A program made the position numbers and the translations under genes. Source: an uncultured Thiodictyon sp. (GTDB taxonomy: Bacteria; Pseudomonadota; Gammaproteobacteria; Chromatiales; Chromatiaceae). Taken from it: DNA of 43,382 nucleotides. Within the stretch, counting starts at the first letter, position 1. Every line of letters starts with the position of its first letter. The stretch covers positions 1-43,382 of the forward strand of contig NZ_CAJAXH010000258.1 in NCBI RefSeq assembly GCF_903946935.1, read 5' to 3'. Under the pieces are notes generated by a model, which did not search any database, was not told the origin of the DNA, and was given only the letters and a program-made list of their open reading frames with translations. Positions 7,293 to 17,054 of the stretch are shown here, in pieces.

Positions 7293-8897
7293 TTGAATGC
7301 TTCCTCTGCTACTCTGCTTCGGCGGCTGCGCGCGCTGGAGCGTGCCGCGCCTTCTAATGACTTGGCGCAGGCCCTCAAGGACAGCCGCATCGGGCTCGAA
7401 AAGGAATCGCTGCGGGTCTCCCCGACCGGGCGACTCGCCACCACCCCGCACCCGGCGGGGCTGGGCTCGCCCCTGACCCACCCACACATCACCACAGATT
7501 TCTCCGAGGCACTCATCGAGCTGGTGACCCCGGCCCTGGGAGACTGCGCGGCGGTGCTCGACTTTCTTGCCGACATCCACACCCTGGTCTATCGCCACCT
7601 GGGTGACGACCTACTCTGGGGCACGAGCATGCCCTGTGTATTGGACGGCGCGCGCACTATCCCGCTGGCGCGCTACGGAACCTCCAACGCGGCGACCATG
7701 AAAACGGTGTACCGCCGCGGCCTGGGTAACCGCTATGGGCGCACCATGCAGTTGATTGCGGGGATCCATTTTAATTTCTCCTTCGGCGACCGCTTTTGGC
7801 GCCTGTATCGGGACCAGGAAGGCGATCGCGGCGACCTTGGTTCATTCCGCTCCGAGTCTTATATGGCCATGATCCGCAACCTGTTGCGGCTCGGCTGGTT
7901 GGTCCCTTATCTTTTCGGCGCCTCGCCGACGGTGTGTCGCAGCTTTGTCCAGGGACGCGACACCGATCTGGCCCCACTCGATGCCAATACGCTGTATTAC
8001 CCCTATGCCACCTCGCTACGCATGGGTGACATCGGTTATCAGAACCAGCAAGAGCAGGGCACCGGCCTCAAGGCCAATTATGACAGCTTGGATGCCTATA
8101 TTCGCAGTCTCACCTGGGCGATCGAGACCGCCTGTCCGCAATACGAACGGATTGGGGTCAAGGTGGGTAACCGCTATGAGCAGCTCAATGCCTCGGTCTT
8201 GCAGATCGAGAACGAATACTACAGCACGGTGAGGCCCAAGCAGATCATCGACTGGCTGGAGAAGCCGAGCCTGGCCCTGCGTCGCCGCGGTATCCGCTAT
8301 GTCGAATTGCGCTCGGTCGATATCAATCTCTTCGAGTCCCTCGGGGTGGGCACGGAGCAACTGCTGTTCCTGGAGACCCTGATGCTCTATTGTCTGCTCA
8401 GCGACAGCCCGCGTATCAGCCCGGCGGAGCGACGTGCCATCGACGACAATCAGGTTCGCACCGCCCACCGCGGGCGCGAACCCGGGCTCACACTCAACCG
8501 CGACGGGGCGCCGCTTGAGCTGCGCCGCTGGGCGACGCAGACCCTGGAGGCTATGGCCCCGGTGGCGGAATTGCTGGATGGTGCCGCGGACGGTCCCCGC
8601 ACCCAAAGCCTGCGGCGCCAGCGCAATAAGGCGGTCGACCCGGACTGCACGCCCTCCGCTCTTATGTTGGCCGAATTACGTGCCACCGGCGAGTCGTTTT
8701 TCGCACTGGCCGAGCGCTACTCCAGCGCCCATCGGGAGCGCCTGCGCACCCGCACCCTGTCCCCCGAGCGCGAGGTCCTGTTTGACGAGCTTGCGGCCGA
8801 CTCCAACCGCCGCCGCGCGGCGATCGAGGCCGCCGACGATCTGGATTTCGACACCTTCCTGGCACGCTACTTCGCCCAGGGGCGTGCCGTCGATTAA
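7293..8897 (+). CDS. gshA: Glutamate-cysteine ligase (proteobacterial type)
   Basis: The 534-aa protein shows the GshA pattern: IGLEKESLRVSPTGRLA near the N-terminus, TDFSEALIELVTP, the YGTSNAATMKTVYRRGLGNRYG segment and IAGIHFNFSF. It then has RYVELRSVDINLFESLGV. It ligates glutamate and cysteine with ATP, the first and usually rate-limiting step of glutathione synthesis in the cytosol. The TTG start at 7293 is supported by AAGGA eight bases upstream. Length is close to E. coli GshA (518 aa). It is monocistronic; gshB is not in the window. Confidence 0.95.
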   Translation: MNASSATLLRRLRALERAAPSNDLAQALKDSRIGLEKESLRVSPTGRLATTPHPAGLGSPLTHPHITTDFSEALIELVTPALGDCAAVLDFLADIHTLVYRHLGDDLLWGTSMPCVLDGARTIPLARYGTSNAATMKTVYRRGLGNRYGRTMQLIAGIHFNFSFGDRFWRLYRDQEGDRGDLGSFRSESYMAMIRNLLRLGWLVPYLFGASPTVCRSFVQGRDTDLAPLDANTLYYPYATSLRMGDIGYQNQQEQGTGLKANYDSLDAYIRSLTWAIETACPQYERIGVKVGNRYEQLNASVLQIENEYYSTVRPKQIIDWLEKPSLALRRRGIRYVELRSVDINLFESLGVGTEQLLFLETLMLYCLLSDSPRISPAERRAIDDNQVRTAHRGREPGLTLNRDGAPLELRRWATQTLEAMAPVAELLDGAADGPRTQSLRRQRNKAVDPDCTPSALMLAELRATGESFFALAERYSSAHRERLRTRTLSPEREVLFDELAADSNRRRAAIEAADDLDFDTFLARYFAQGRAVD

Positions 8898-8920
8898 CCT
8901 GAAGAGCGCAGTTAAGCCTC

Positions 8921-9068
8921 AAATCAACGCAAAAAACGCAAAATAAAAGAGTGGGTTACTTACGTTTCGCCGAGCCGGCTCGACTCGCCCGTCGGGTGGG
9001 CTGCCTGCTTAAGCGATCGACATACAACTTCTTGAACCTATTTGCGTTCATTTGCGTTCATTTGCGTA
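8921..9068. repeat. Inverted-repeat element made of GCGTTCATTT direct repeats, copy 1
   Basis: The right border holds three tandem copies of ATTTGCGTTC-like units (9040-9068). The left border at 8921-8943 holds the inverse motif AACGCAAAAAACGCAAAAT. Between them are about 100 bp of unique sequence with no gene. Two elements of the same design occur at 15279-15417 and 19211-19341. Each sits between genes. Confidence 0.5.
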
Positions 9069-9086
9069 CAATGAATACCCGCAGGA

Positions 9087-9998
9087 TCAAGCCTCGGCGA
9101 TCCGGTCGTAATAGCGCGCCCGGTAGATGAGCCGTGGCGCCGGGCCATCGGTGAAGGCGGTGCGGGTGTGCAGGACGTTGTTGCAGATCAGTCCCCAGCC
9201 GGACTCCAGGCGGCCTTCGAGGTGCCAGGGGCTGGGTGTATTCAGAACGTTCTTGAGGCAGTCCACCGCCGCTTGGGTCAGCGGGTCGTCCCGCCAGTGG
9301 CAATGGCGGGCGCGGTTGGTGTAGCGCATATGCAGGTGTCCGTGCGCACTCACCGAGAAGACCGGGCCCGTTTGCTCCGGGCGCAGTTCGCCGCCGCCAT
9401 CGCCCGGGTTGGCGGGGATGGTCATGCAGTGGGGGTGCATCAGTGCGGTAATGAACGCCGGGGCCTGGTCGCGAACCAGGCAATAGGCGACTTCATGGTC
9501 CAGCAAGGCGTTGGCGCCGCCCGCGGCGGCCGGGTGGACGCAGTGCAGCAGCAGGCCCCGGACCTGCCGCTCGGGCGTGTTGTAATAGCCGTCGGTGTGC
9601 CAGGCGATGGGGCGATTGGTGTAGGGGATATAGCCGGCATGGCCCGCGTCCGTCTGGACCTTGAGTGAGGTGATGGCATCGGCATCCGCGCCGCGATTGT
9701 GGTCCAGGCGGTGCAGTCCGAAGCGGGCACCGAGTGCGGCCGGGATCGACTTGTCCGGGTCGTCGCCGCTGGCGCCGACATAGATCGCCATGTTGGCGCG
9801 GCGGCAGCGGTCCAGTAGGGCCTGGTATTCGGCGGCGGTCAGGCGGTGCGGGTCCCCGACCTCGACGATCAACTCATCCACGCGGGTCGGGGCGCCGGTC
9901 AGGCGGGCGTCGCGCCAGCGTTGGTAGGCGTCGATGTCAGTGAGATCGAATGGATTGCCCGGCGCCGTGCCGGCGGGACTTGACTGAGGTTTCATCAT
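9087..9998 (-). CDS. Fe(II)/2-oxoglutarate-dependent dioxygenase, TauD/TfdA-like
   Basis: The 303-aa protein has the facial-triad motif HTD in IAWHTDGYYN, a distal histidine in NNVLHTRTAF, and the 2-oxoglutarate-binding arginine region PRLIYRARYY at the C-terminus, all in TauD/TfdA order. Such enzymes hydroxylate small substrates using O2 and 2-oxoglutarate; the substrate here cannot be told from sequence. Its ATG overlaps the stop of the preceding glycosyltransferase fusion gene (ATGATGA), so the two are translationally coupled. That context hints at modification of a product linked to the polysaccharide pathway, but this is inference. Confidence 0.85.
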   Translation of the reverse strand: MMKPQSSPAGTAPGNPFDLTDIDAYQRWRDARLTGAPTRVDELIVEVGDPHRLTAAEYQALLDRCRRANMAIYVGASGDDPDKSIPAALGARFGLHRLDHNRGADADAITSLKVQTDAGHAGYIPYTNRPIAWHTDGYYNTPERQVRGLLLHCVHPAAAGGANALLDHEVAYCLVRDQAPAFITALMHPHCMTIPANPGDGGGELRPEQTGPVFSVSAHGHLHMRYTNRARHCHWRDDPLTQAAVDCLKNVLNTPSPWHLEGRLESGWGLICNNVLHTRTAFTDGPAPRLIYRARYYDRIAEA

Positions 9999-12900
9999 GG
10001 CTGTACCACCGTCGCCTTGCGTTCCAATTTGGCCCAACCGACCACCACGCCGCGCAGTGAGGCGAGCGTCGCCTTGATGGCCACGTAATACATCAATTGG
10101 CGGTAAAAGAAGCGTTGCCACACCAGCCAGACCAGCAGCCACTTGTTCTCCTTGGGCTCCAGGGCGAAGGCGAGCGCGGCGGCGAGGAAGTCCACCGCCA
10201 GGAACAGGGCATAATAGAAGGCGACCCGCCACAGTGCGTCCGGCGAATACTGGTCCGGGTGCTGGGCGTGGTCGAAGGCGGCCAGCAGCAACGAGCCGAT
10301 CAGCACGAAATCCATGATCGGGGAGACCAAGGGAAACAGGACCTGGAAGACGAGCACATTGGGTAATGCGACGAAGCCCAAGGCCCCATAGCGCCGACGG
10401 AATAAGACATCGCGATGCTTCCAGCTCGCCTGCATGGTGCCAAACATCCAGCGGTAGCGCTGGCGGATGAATCCGCGCACGGTGTCCGGGGCCTCGGTGA
10501 GCGCCACCGCCTCGTCCTCATAGACGATCGCATAGCCCAGACGGCGGATGCTCAGGGTGAGGTCGGTGTCCTCCGCCAGGGTCTCGTGGTTGAAACCGCC
10601 GGCCGTGAGGATCAGGTCGCGCCGCCAGGCCCCCACCGCGCCGGGGACCACACTGACACAATTGAGCACGTCGAAGGCCCGCCGGTCGAGGTTCTGACTG
10701 GTGATGTACTCCAGGGCCTGCCAGCGCGTCATCAGATTGGTGCGATTGCCGACCTTGGCGTTGCCCGCCACGGCGCCCACCCGTGGGTCGGCGAGGTGGC
10801 GGACCAGCTTGCTGATGGTGTCGCGGGCAAAGACGGTGTCGGCGTCCATCGCCACGATGATCTCGGCCTGGGTCTGGGCGATGCCGAAGTTGAGCGCCGC
10901 CGGCTTGCCGGCATTGGGCTCGGTGAAGACCCGCACGCGCGGGTCGTCGGCGAAGGTGTCGCGGGCCACCCTAAAGGTGGCGTCGGGGGAGCCGTCGTCG
11001 ACCACGATGATCTCAAAGCGGCTGGGGTGGTCGCTGGCCAGCAGCGAGGTGATGGTCTGCACTATCACCTTCTCCTCGTTGAAGGCCGGCACCACCACCG
11101 CGACCATCGGCGCATAGTCCGGATCGAACGCCTGGCCGCGGCGCCGGTAGCGCTGGTAGACCGCCAGCACGCCGATGAACAGCAGGCGTGCGACCCCCAA
11201 ACCGATGCCGAGCATGAACAGCCACTGGATGGCCGTCGCCGCGAGGTTGATGAAGCCGAAGGCGGCCCAGTCGGTCCAGGTCTGCCAACGGCTCTCCGCC
11301 GGCACCACCGGCATGATCTGGTCGCGGGTCTGCCCCAGCAGTTGGGCCACCGAGACGAAGGTGAAGCCCCGTTCGCGCAGCGCCGCGATCAGCTTGGGCA
11401 GGGCGGCAATGGTCTGGGTGCGGTCGCCGCCCGCGTCGTGCAGCAGGACGATATTGCCCTCCCCGGACTCGGCCGCCGCCACGCTCCGGCGCACGATCTC
11501 ATCCACCCCCGGGCGCTGCCAGTCGTCGGGGTCGATCTGCATCCCCACCGTCACATAGCCCAACTTACTCGCCAGTTCGATGGGTCGGACCTGGTCCGGG
11601 GTCTCAGGTTCCGCGTCGACCGCATAGGGCGGGCGGAACAGAAGCGATTGGCGACCCACCGCGCTCGCCAGCAGGCGCTGGGTGGCGGTCAGTTCCATCT
11701 GGAATTGGGTGGGCGAAATGGCCGCGATATTGGGATGGGTGAAGGTATGGATGCCAATCTCGTGGCCCTCCCGCACCTCGCGCCGCAGCAGGTCGGGGTG
11801 CATCTCGCCATTGGTGCCGATGATGAAAAAGGTGCCAGGGACTTGCTCCTTCGCCAGTATATCCAGGATCCGCGGCGTCCACACCGGGTCCGGGCCGTCG
11901 TCGAAGGTGAGCGACACCTGGTGGTCCACGGCGCCGTGGCGGGTGATGACATAGGGCGAGGGGAAGGTGGTGTAGTGCTCCTTGCTGATGAGCTTGCGCT
12001 TGGGGTCGAAGGTGAGTTCGCGCTCTCCGGGCTGGGGTTGAGCGGTGATCTGCAGGATCTCCCCCTTGCCTTCATAGTCCAGGTCGTAACCGAAGCGCAT
12101 GTCTCTGAGTTGGGACGCCATGTCGGCATCCAGTGGTGCGTCCTTGCCGAAGAACTTCCACAGGGTCGGGTCCTCGCTGCCCAGCCGCCACAGTGCGTAA
12201 CCGCGGGCCCCTAATGCGCGGACCACCTGGAGTTGGTCGAAGGCGGTGACTGCGTCCAGCATCCAGACGTGGTGGATGCGATTCTCATCGTCGGCATAGT
12301 CGAAGGTCGGATTCAGCGAGGCCGGGTCCAGGCGGATGTTGCCCTCGGACTCGCGGGCGGTGAGTACCGCCTCCTCGAAGGTGCGCTCCTCCGCCGGTTG
12401 TCCCTTGGGCCAGTCGTAGGCATAGCCGCCGATGCCGACGATGGTCTTGTCCGCCGGCAGGTCGCGGGCGTGCTCGCGAAGCACCTTGGCGAACCAGGAC
12501 AGGCTGGCGATGGGGCCCGGGGCGCCGGTGGACCAGTGCTCGTCGTAGGCCATGAGGATGACCAAGTCGACGCTGGCGGCGATCTTCTTGTAATCGAAGG
12601 ACGCGTCGCTGGCGGGGACATTGACCGATACCGTCAGGCCTTGCGGCTTAAAGGCGGAAGAGAATTCGGCCAGCAGACTGTAATAGCCCGCGTGGGACTT
12701 GGCCGGGAGGTTCTCGAAGTCGACGCTGATCCCGGCGTAGCCGTGGCCCTGCACGAATGACAACACCTGCGCGACCACCCGGGCGCGCGCCTTGGGATCG
12801 CCCAGCATCCGCCCGAGCTTGGTCCCCTCCCATTCGGTCCCGCTCCAATTATTGATCAACGGCACGATGGCCACCTCGGGGCGGTGTGCGCGGATATAGG

Positions 12901-13414
12901 CGGTGGCTGCCGCGGTGCGTTCCGGGTCGTTCTCGCGCAGGGTCCCATCGGCCTCCTTGAGGTGCAGCCACTCGCCGATGACCATATCCAGGTTGCTCAG
13001 GTTTTCCTTGAGCGAGAGTGTGCTGGTGTCGTCCCAATTGACGAAGAAGCCGATGGCCAGCGGATGCCCGGCCGCCGCGCTACGCGCTCGGGGCCGGGCG
13101 AGGGTCAGTTGCAGGCCGCGCTCGCGCTCCTTTAAGAGCTTGGTCTTGGCCTCGCTCAGGGCATGTTCCTGCCGGGTCTCCGGGTGGGTGGCGGCGGGCG
13201 CGGCGATCGTCGGCAGGGCGTGGGCACCGTGGGGGAGGAAACTCACCCCCGGCAGTGCCAGCGTCGGCAGCGCCGGGCTGAGCAGGATGCTGACCACCAA
13301 GGCGCCGAGCAGGACCGACAGGACCAGCCACAGGAACAGCATCCCGAAGCGCAGGCGCGGCCAGCGCTTGCGCTCGGGGTCGAAAAAAACGGGATGGGTC
13401 GGCTGCTCGCTCAT
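9995..13414 (-). CDS. Trifunctional membrane protein: GH18-like domain, polysaccharide deacetylase, family 2 glycosyltransferase
   Basis: The 1139-aa protein has a cytoplasmic N-terminus and a transmembrane segment at about 22-46. A GH18-like domain follows (AIGFFVNWDD at about 119; catalytic-type GISVDFEN with Glu234). Then comes a NodB-type deacetylase (TFDDGPD with Asp505/506, later HTFTHPN metal histidines). A further membrane segment leads to a GT2 synthase domain with VVVPAFNEE (about 776), VDDGSPD, MDADT (Asp857/859), the ED acid and QRYRW (about 986-990), and C-terminal membrane helices. This layout fits a processive beta-glycan synthase with periplasmic deacetylation and trimming activities in one chain, probably for an exported N-acetylhexosamine polymer. 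The polymer is unknown. It follows the carboxylase subunit gene by 16 bp and overlaps the dioxygenase gene. Confidence 0.9.
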   Translation of the reverse strand: MSEQPTHPVFFDPERKRWPRLRFGMLFLWLVLSVLLGALVVSILLSPALPTLALPGVSFLPHGAHALPTIAAPAATHPETRQEHALSEAKTKLLKERERGLQLTLARPRARSAAAGHPLAIGFFVNWDDTSTLSLKENLSNLDMVIGEWLHLKEADGTLRENDPERTAAATAYIRAHRPEVAIVPLINNWSGTEWEGTKLGRMLGDPKARARVVAQVLSFVQGHGYAGISVDFENLPAKSHAGYYSLLAEFSSAFKPQGLTVSVNVPASDASFDYKKIAASVDLVILMAYDEHWSTGAPGPIASLSWFAKVLREHARDLPADKTIVGIGGYAYDWPKGQPAEERTFEEAVLTARESEGNIRLDPASLNPTFDYADDENRIHHVWMLDAVTAFDQLQVVRALGARGYALWRLGSEDPTLWKFFGKDAPLDADMASQLRDMRFGYDLDYEGKGEILQITAQPQPGERELTFDPKRKLISKEHYTTFPSPYVITRHGAVDHQVSLTFDDGPDPVWTPRILDILAKEQVPGTFFIIGTNGEMHPDLLRREVREGHEIGIHTFTHPNIAAISPTQFQMELTATQRLLASAVGRQSLLFRPPYAVDAEPETPDQVRPIELASKLGYVTVGMQIDPDDWQRPGVDEIVRRSVAAAESGEGNIVLLHDAGGDRTQTIAALPKLIAALRERGFTFVSVAQLLGQTRDQIMPVVPAESRWQTWTDWAAFGFINLAATAIQWLFMLGIGLGVARLLFIGVLAVYQRYRRRGQAFDPDYAPMVAVVVPAFNEEKVIVQTITSLLASDHPSRFEIIVVDDGSPDATFRVARDTFADDPRVRVFTEPNAGKPAALNFGIAQTQAEIIVAMDADTVFARDTISKLVRHLADPRVGAVAGNAKVGNRTNLMTRWQALEYITSQNLDRRAFDVLNCVSVVPGAVGAWRRDLILTAGGFNHETLAEDTDLTLSIRRLGYAIVYEDEAVALTEAPDTVRGFIRQRYRWMFGTMQASWKHRDVLFRRRYGALGFVALPNVLVFQVLFPLVSPIMDFVLIGSLLLAAFDHAQHPDQYSPDALWRVAFYYALFLAVDFLAAALAFALEPKENKWLLVWLVWQRFFYRQLMYYVAIKATLASLRGVVVGWAKLERKATVVQP

Positions 13415-13430
13415 CTTAATGGTCCGTCAT

Positions 13431-15254
13431 TCAGGCCGGTGTGATCTCCAACAGGACCTCGTCCGGGTTTACCGCGTCCCCCTTGATGACGAAGACCGCG
13501 CTCACGGTGCCGGCGATGGGGGCCTGGATTTCGGTCTCCATCTTCATCGCCTCGGCCACCAGGACCGGCTGACCGGCCGCGACGCTGTCGCCCTCCTTCA
13601 CCAGCACATCGACGATGTTCCCCGGCATGGAGGTCGTGACATGGCCAGGTGCGCTGGGCTTCGGTCGCCGGCCGACGATCGCCTTCTTCACCGCCCCCTC
13701 CACCCCGCCGGTCAGTACCAGTTCATCCAGGGTTTCGACCACGACCTCCTCGGGCACGCTGTCGATCTCCAGATAGAAATGCCGGTCCGCCTGGCCCTTG
13801 GGGCCGACGCCGGTGACCTTGATGTGGTAGGTCTCGCCATGGACCGCCACGTTGAACTCGGTGGGTGCGGTGCCGGTTGTCCCGGCGCCGGCAGGCGGGA
13901 CCAGCGTCTCCGGTTGCAGAGTGCCGGCCGCCCGGTGTTCCAGGAAGGCGCGCCCGACATCCGGGAACATGGCAAAGGTGAGCACGTCCTCTTCCGAGTG
14001 TGCCAGCGGCCCGATGTCATGGGTGAGACGCTCCAACTCGGGTTTCAGCAGGTCCGCGGGTCGGCACTCGACCACCTCCTCGTTGCCGATCGCCTGTTGT
14101 TGCAGGGTCGGATTGACCGGCCCCGGGGCGCGGCCATAGCGGCCCTGGAGATAGAGTTTCACCTCGTTGGTGATGGTCTGGTAGCGCTTGTCGGTGAGTA
14201 CATTGATGACCGCCTGGGTGCCGACGATCTGGGAGGTCGGGGTCACCAGCGGGGGAAAGCCCAGGTCCTTGCGTACCCGTGGGATCTCCTCCAGCACGGC
14301 GGACATCCGCTCCAGTGCGTTCTGCTCTTTTAATTGGTTGGCCAGGTTGGAGATCATGCCGCCCGGCACCTGATTGACCTGGACCCGGGTGTCGACACCG
14401 GTAAAATCGCTCTCGAACTGGTGATAGCGCTTGCGCACTTGATAGAAATAGATACCGATCTGTTGGATCGCCTCTAGATCGAGCCCCGTGTCGTAGGCGG
14501 TGCCGCGCAGGGCCGCCACCATGCTCTCGGTCGGCGGGTGAGAGGTCCCGCCGGCCATGGACGAGATGGCGGTATCAATCGTATCGCAGCCGTTTTCGAT
14601 GGCCTTGAGGTGACACATATCCGCCAGCCCGGAGGTGGCGTGCGAGTGCAGGTGCAGCGGCAGGTCCACCGCGTCCTTCAAGGCCTTGACCAGTTCGGCG
14701 GTGACATAGGGTGTGAGGAGTCCAGCCATATCCTTGAGGGCCAGCGAGTCGCAGCCCATCTGCGCCAATTCCTTGGCCAAGCCGACGAAGGCGGCAATGT
14801 CATGGACCCGGCTTTGGGTATAGCAGATCGTGCCTTGGGCGTGCTTACCCGCGGCCTTGGTGGCATCGATAGAGGTCTTCAGGTTGCGCGGGTCATTGAG
14901 TGCATCGAAGATGCGAAAGACATCCATACCGTTGGCCGCGGCGCGGGTGACAAAGGCGCGCACTACGTCATCTGAATAATGGCGATAGCCCAACAGGTTC
15001 TGCCCCCGCAGGAGCATCTGCAGCCGGGTCTTGGGCAGGGCCTCGCGCAGCTTCGCCAGGCGCTCCCAGGGGTCTTCCTTCAGGAACCGCACGCAGGCGT
15101 CGAAGGTCGCCCCGCCCCAGCACTCCAGCGACCAATAGCCGATGGCGTCGAGTTGCGGACAGATCGGCAGCATGTCCTCCAGGCGCAGGCGGGTGGCAAA
15201 CAGCGACTGATGGGCGTCACGCAGGACGACCTCGGTGATATTGATCTTCGGCAT
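13431..15254 (-). CDS. Pyruvate carboxylase subunit B / oxaloacetate decarboxylase alpha-type carboxyltransferase with biotin domain
   Basis: The 607-aa protein starts with the carboxyltransferase domain (VLRDAHQSLFATRLR, metal and substrate motifs DALNDPRN, LALKDMAG and HLHSHATSG). A conserved PYC/OADA domain follows, and then a C-terminal biotinyl domain with EAMKMET (Lys at about 573). The family name is usually oxaloacetate decarboxylase alpha (oadA), but no beta or gamma membrane subunit is nearby. The gene lies downstream of a biotin carboxylase gene, so the pair most likely forms a two-subunit pyruvate carboxylase making oxaloacetate. It is followed after 16 bp by the glycosyltransferase fusion. 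Confidence 0.88.
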   Translation of the reverse strand: MPKINITEVVLRDAHQSLFATRLRLEDMLPICPQLDAIGYWSLECWGGATFDACVRFLKEDPWERLAKLREALPKTRLQMLLRGQNLLGYRHYSDDVVRAFVTRAAANGMDVFRIFDALNDPRNLKTSIDATKAAGKHAQGTICYTQSRVHDIAAFVGLAKELAQMGCDSLALKDMAGLLTPYVTAELVKALKDAVDLPLHLHSHATSGLADMCHLKAIENGCDTIDTAISSMAGGTSHPPTESMVAALRGTAYDTGLDLEAIQQIGIYFYQVRKRYHQFESDFTGVDTRVQVNQVPGGMISNLANQLKEQNALERMSAVLEEIPRVRKDLGFPPLVTPTSQIVGTQAVINVLTDKRYQTITNEVKLYLQGRYGRAPGPVNPTLQQQAIGNEEVVECRPADLLKPELERLTHDIGPLAHSEEDVLTFAMFPDVGRAFLEHRAAGTLQPETLVPPAGAGTTGTAPTEFNVAVHGETYHIKVTGVGPKGQADRHFYLEIDSVPEEVVVETLDELVLTGGVEGAVKKAIVGRRPKPSAPGHVTTSMPGNIVDVLVKEGDSVAAGQPVLVAEAMKMETEIQAPIAGTVSAVFVIKGDAVNPDEVLLEITPA

Positions 15255-15278
15255 GGTGTGAACCTCTAATTCGTATCA

Positions 15279-15417
15279 GTCCGCAAATGAACGCAAATGA
15301 ACGCCAATGGGAAAGAAACTCTTGGCGCTGGGTGGAGCTTGCATGATGGCACGCCGTAATCCAGCCTCCCGATCTTCATTCTTCCAAATTTGCGTTCATT
15401 GGCGTTCATTTGCGGAC
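15279..15417. repeat. Inverted-repeat element made of GCGTTCATTT direct repeats, copy 2
   Basis: Borders GTCCGCAAATGAACGCAAAT (15279-15298) and its near-perfect inverse at 15398-15417 bracket about 100 bp of non-coding sequence. Each border is itself a tandem of ATGAACGC units. It separates the two carboxylase subunit genes. Confidence 0.6.
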
Positions 15418-15448
15418 AATAATCTTTGTTGCGACCCGCGACAGTGGG

Positions 15449-16870
15449 CTACAGCCCAGCATGGGCCGCGATGGCGGCGGCCAGGGCGGCGGCGATGTCC
15501 TCTCTGCGGCGCTTGTCCGAATAGGTCAGGAGCTCCGGGTGGGCGTCCAGAAAACCGGTGTTGAAGCGTCCGGAGCGGAACTCGGGATGGCGCAGGATTT
15601 CCTGGTAGAAGGGGATCGTGGTCTTGATTCCGAACACGCCCATATCCTTCAGCGCGCGGGCGCCGCGGTTGAGTAAGTCGTCCCAGGACAGGGTCCAGAC
15701 GACCACCTTGGCGAGCATCGAGTCGTAATAGGGCGGGATCGTATAGCCGGTATAGATACAGGTGTCGGTGCGGACCCCAGGCCCGCCCGGGGCATAATAG
15801 CGAGAGATGCGGCCGAAGCTCGGCAGGAAGTTGTTCTTGGGGTCCTCCGCATTGACGCGGAACTGCATGGCAAAGCCGCGGCGGCTCACCTCGTGCTGCT
15901 TGAAACGCAATGGCAACCCGGCGGCCACGCGGATTTGCTCCTCCACCAGGTCGACCCCGGTGATGGTCTCGGTGATGGTGTGCTCCACCTGGATGCGGGT
16001 GTTCATCTCCATGAAATAAAAGCGGCCGTCGGTGTCCTGCAAGAATTCCACCGTGCCGGCATTGGTATAGCCGACCGAGCGCGCCGCCAGCACGGCAAGT
16101 CCGCCCACATACTGGCGCTCGGCCTCGTCGATCTGGGGGGAGGGGGCGATCTCGATCAGTTTCTGGTTGCGGCGCTGGATCGAGCAGTCACGCTCAAAGA
16201 GGTGGATGCAGTTGCCGTGATGGTCGCCCAGGACCTGGACCTCGATGTGGCGCGGGTTCAGCACACATTTTTCCAGGAAGACCTCAGCCCGCCCGAAGGC
16301 CTTGGTCGCCTCCGAGATGACCCGTTCAAAATTGTGGCGCAGGGCCTCACCGTCGTCGCAGCGGCGGATGCCCCGCCCGCCGCCGCCGGAGGTGGCCTTG
16401 AGCATGACCGGGTAGCCAATCTGCCCGGCCACCCGCAGGGCCTCGTCCAGGTTCTCCAGGTTGCCGACGCTGCCCGGGGTGATCGGCACCCCCGCCTTCT
16501 GCATGGCGAAGCGCGCCTGGGTCTTATCGCCCATGCGCGCGATCACCTCCGCGCTGGGACCGATGAAGACGATGCCGCGCCGCGCGCAGGCGAGGGCGAG
16601 TTCCGGGTTCTCCGAGAGGAAACCATAGCCGGGATGGATGGCATCGCAACCGGTGGACAGGGCGAGGTTGACGATATTGTGTACGTTGAGATAGCCGGCC
16701 AGCGGGTCGCTGCCCAGGCTGTAGGCCTCGTCGGCCTTCTTGACGTGCAGCGAGAAACGGTCGGCCTCGGAATAGATGGCGGCCGAGCGGATGCCCATCT
16801 CGGCACAGGCGCGGATCACGCGCACCGCAATCTCGCCGCGGTTGGCGATCAGGATCTTTCGCAGCATCAT
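15449..16870 (-). CDS. Biotin carboxylase subunit (pyruvate carboxylase subunit A / AccC-like)
   Basis: The 473-aa protein opens LRKILIANRGEIAVRVIRAC. It contains the ATP-grasp fold: the glycine-rich loop SGGGGRGIR, then EVQVLGDHHGNCIHLFERDCS, the catalytic FMEMNTRIQVEHTITE, and a C-terminal biotin-carboxylase domain. It carboxylates a biotin carrier using ATP and bicarbonate. Its neighbour 195 bp downstream supplies both carboxyltransferase and biotin domain, so a pyruvate carboxylase role is more likely than fatty-acid synthesis; accB is not adjacent. Two Met codons open the frame; either could be used. Confidence 0.9.
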   Translation of the reverse strand: MMLRKILIANRGEIAVRVIRACAEMGIRSAAIYSEADRFSLHVKKADEAYSLGSDPLAGYLNVHNIVNLALSTGCDAIHPGYGFLSENPELALACARRGIVFIGPSAEVIARMGDKTQARFAMQKAGVPITPGSVGNLENLDEALRVAGQIGYPVMLKATSGGGGRGIRRCDDGEALRHNFERVISEATKAFGRAEVFLEKCVLNPRHIEVQVLGDHHGNCIHLFERDCSIQRRNQKLIEIAPSPQIDEAERQYVGGLAVLAARSVGYTNAGTVEFLQDTDGRFYFMEMNTRIQVEHTITETITGVDLVEEQIRVAAGLPLRFKQHEVSRRGFAMQFRVNAEDPKNNFLPSFGRISRYYAPGGPGVRTDTCIYTGYTIPPYYDSMLAKVVVWTLSWDDLLNRGARALKDMGVFGIKTTIPFYQEILRHPEFRSGRFNTGFLDAHPELLTYSDKRRREDIAAALAAAIAAHAGL

Positions 16871-17054
16871 GGGGGATTCTCGGGGCTATCAAGGGGCGGC
16901 GCAGCAGACCGGGCGTCGGGTGGCCTGCCCAATTTTGTTGCTATGCAGCAATATACCGGACCCGGTGGAATCTGCAAGCCTTCGCGGAAAGCTGACGGCG
17001 AACGGCGCTTTCCAGGATAATTGCCGCTTGACCGGCAACTGAAACTGAAGGTGC

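Noticed and set aside
10415-12214. 599-codon open frame antisense to the glycosyltransferase fusion
   Set aside because: It has low-complexity His/Gly/Asp-rich translation typical of antisense frames; the minus-strand protein has intact catalytic motifs.
13431-15254. Reading the gene as a sodium-pumping oxaloacetate decarboxylase subunit
   Set aside because: No OadB or OadG membrane subunit is nearby and a biotin carboxylase gene is adjacent, so pyruvate carboxylase is more likely.
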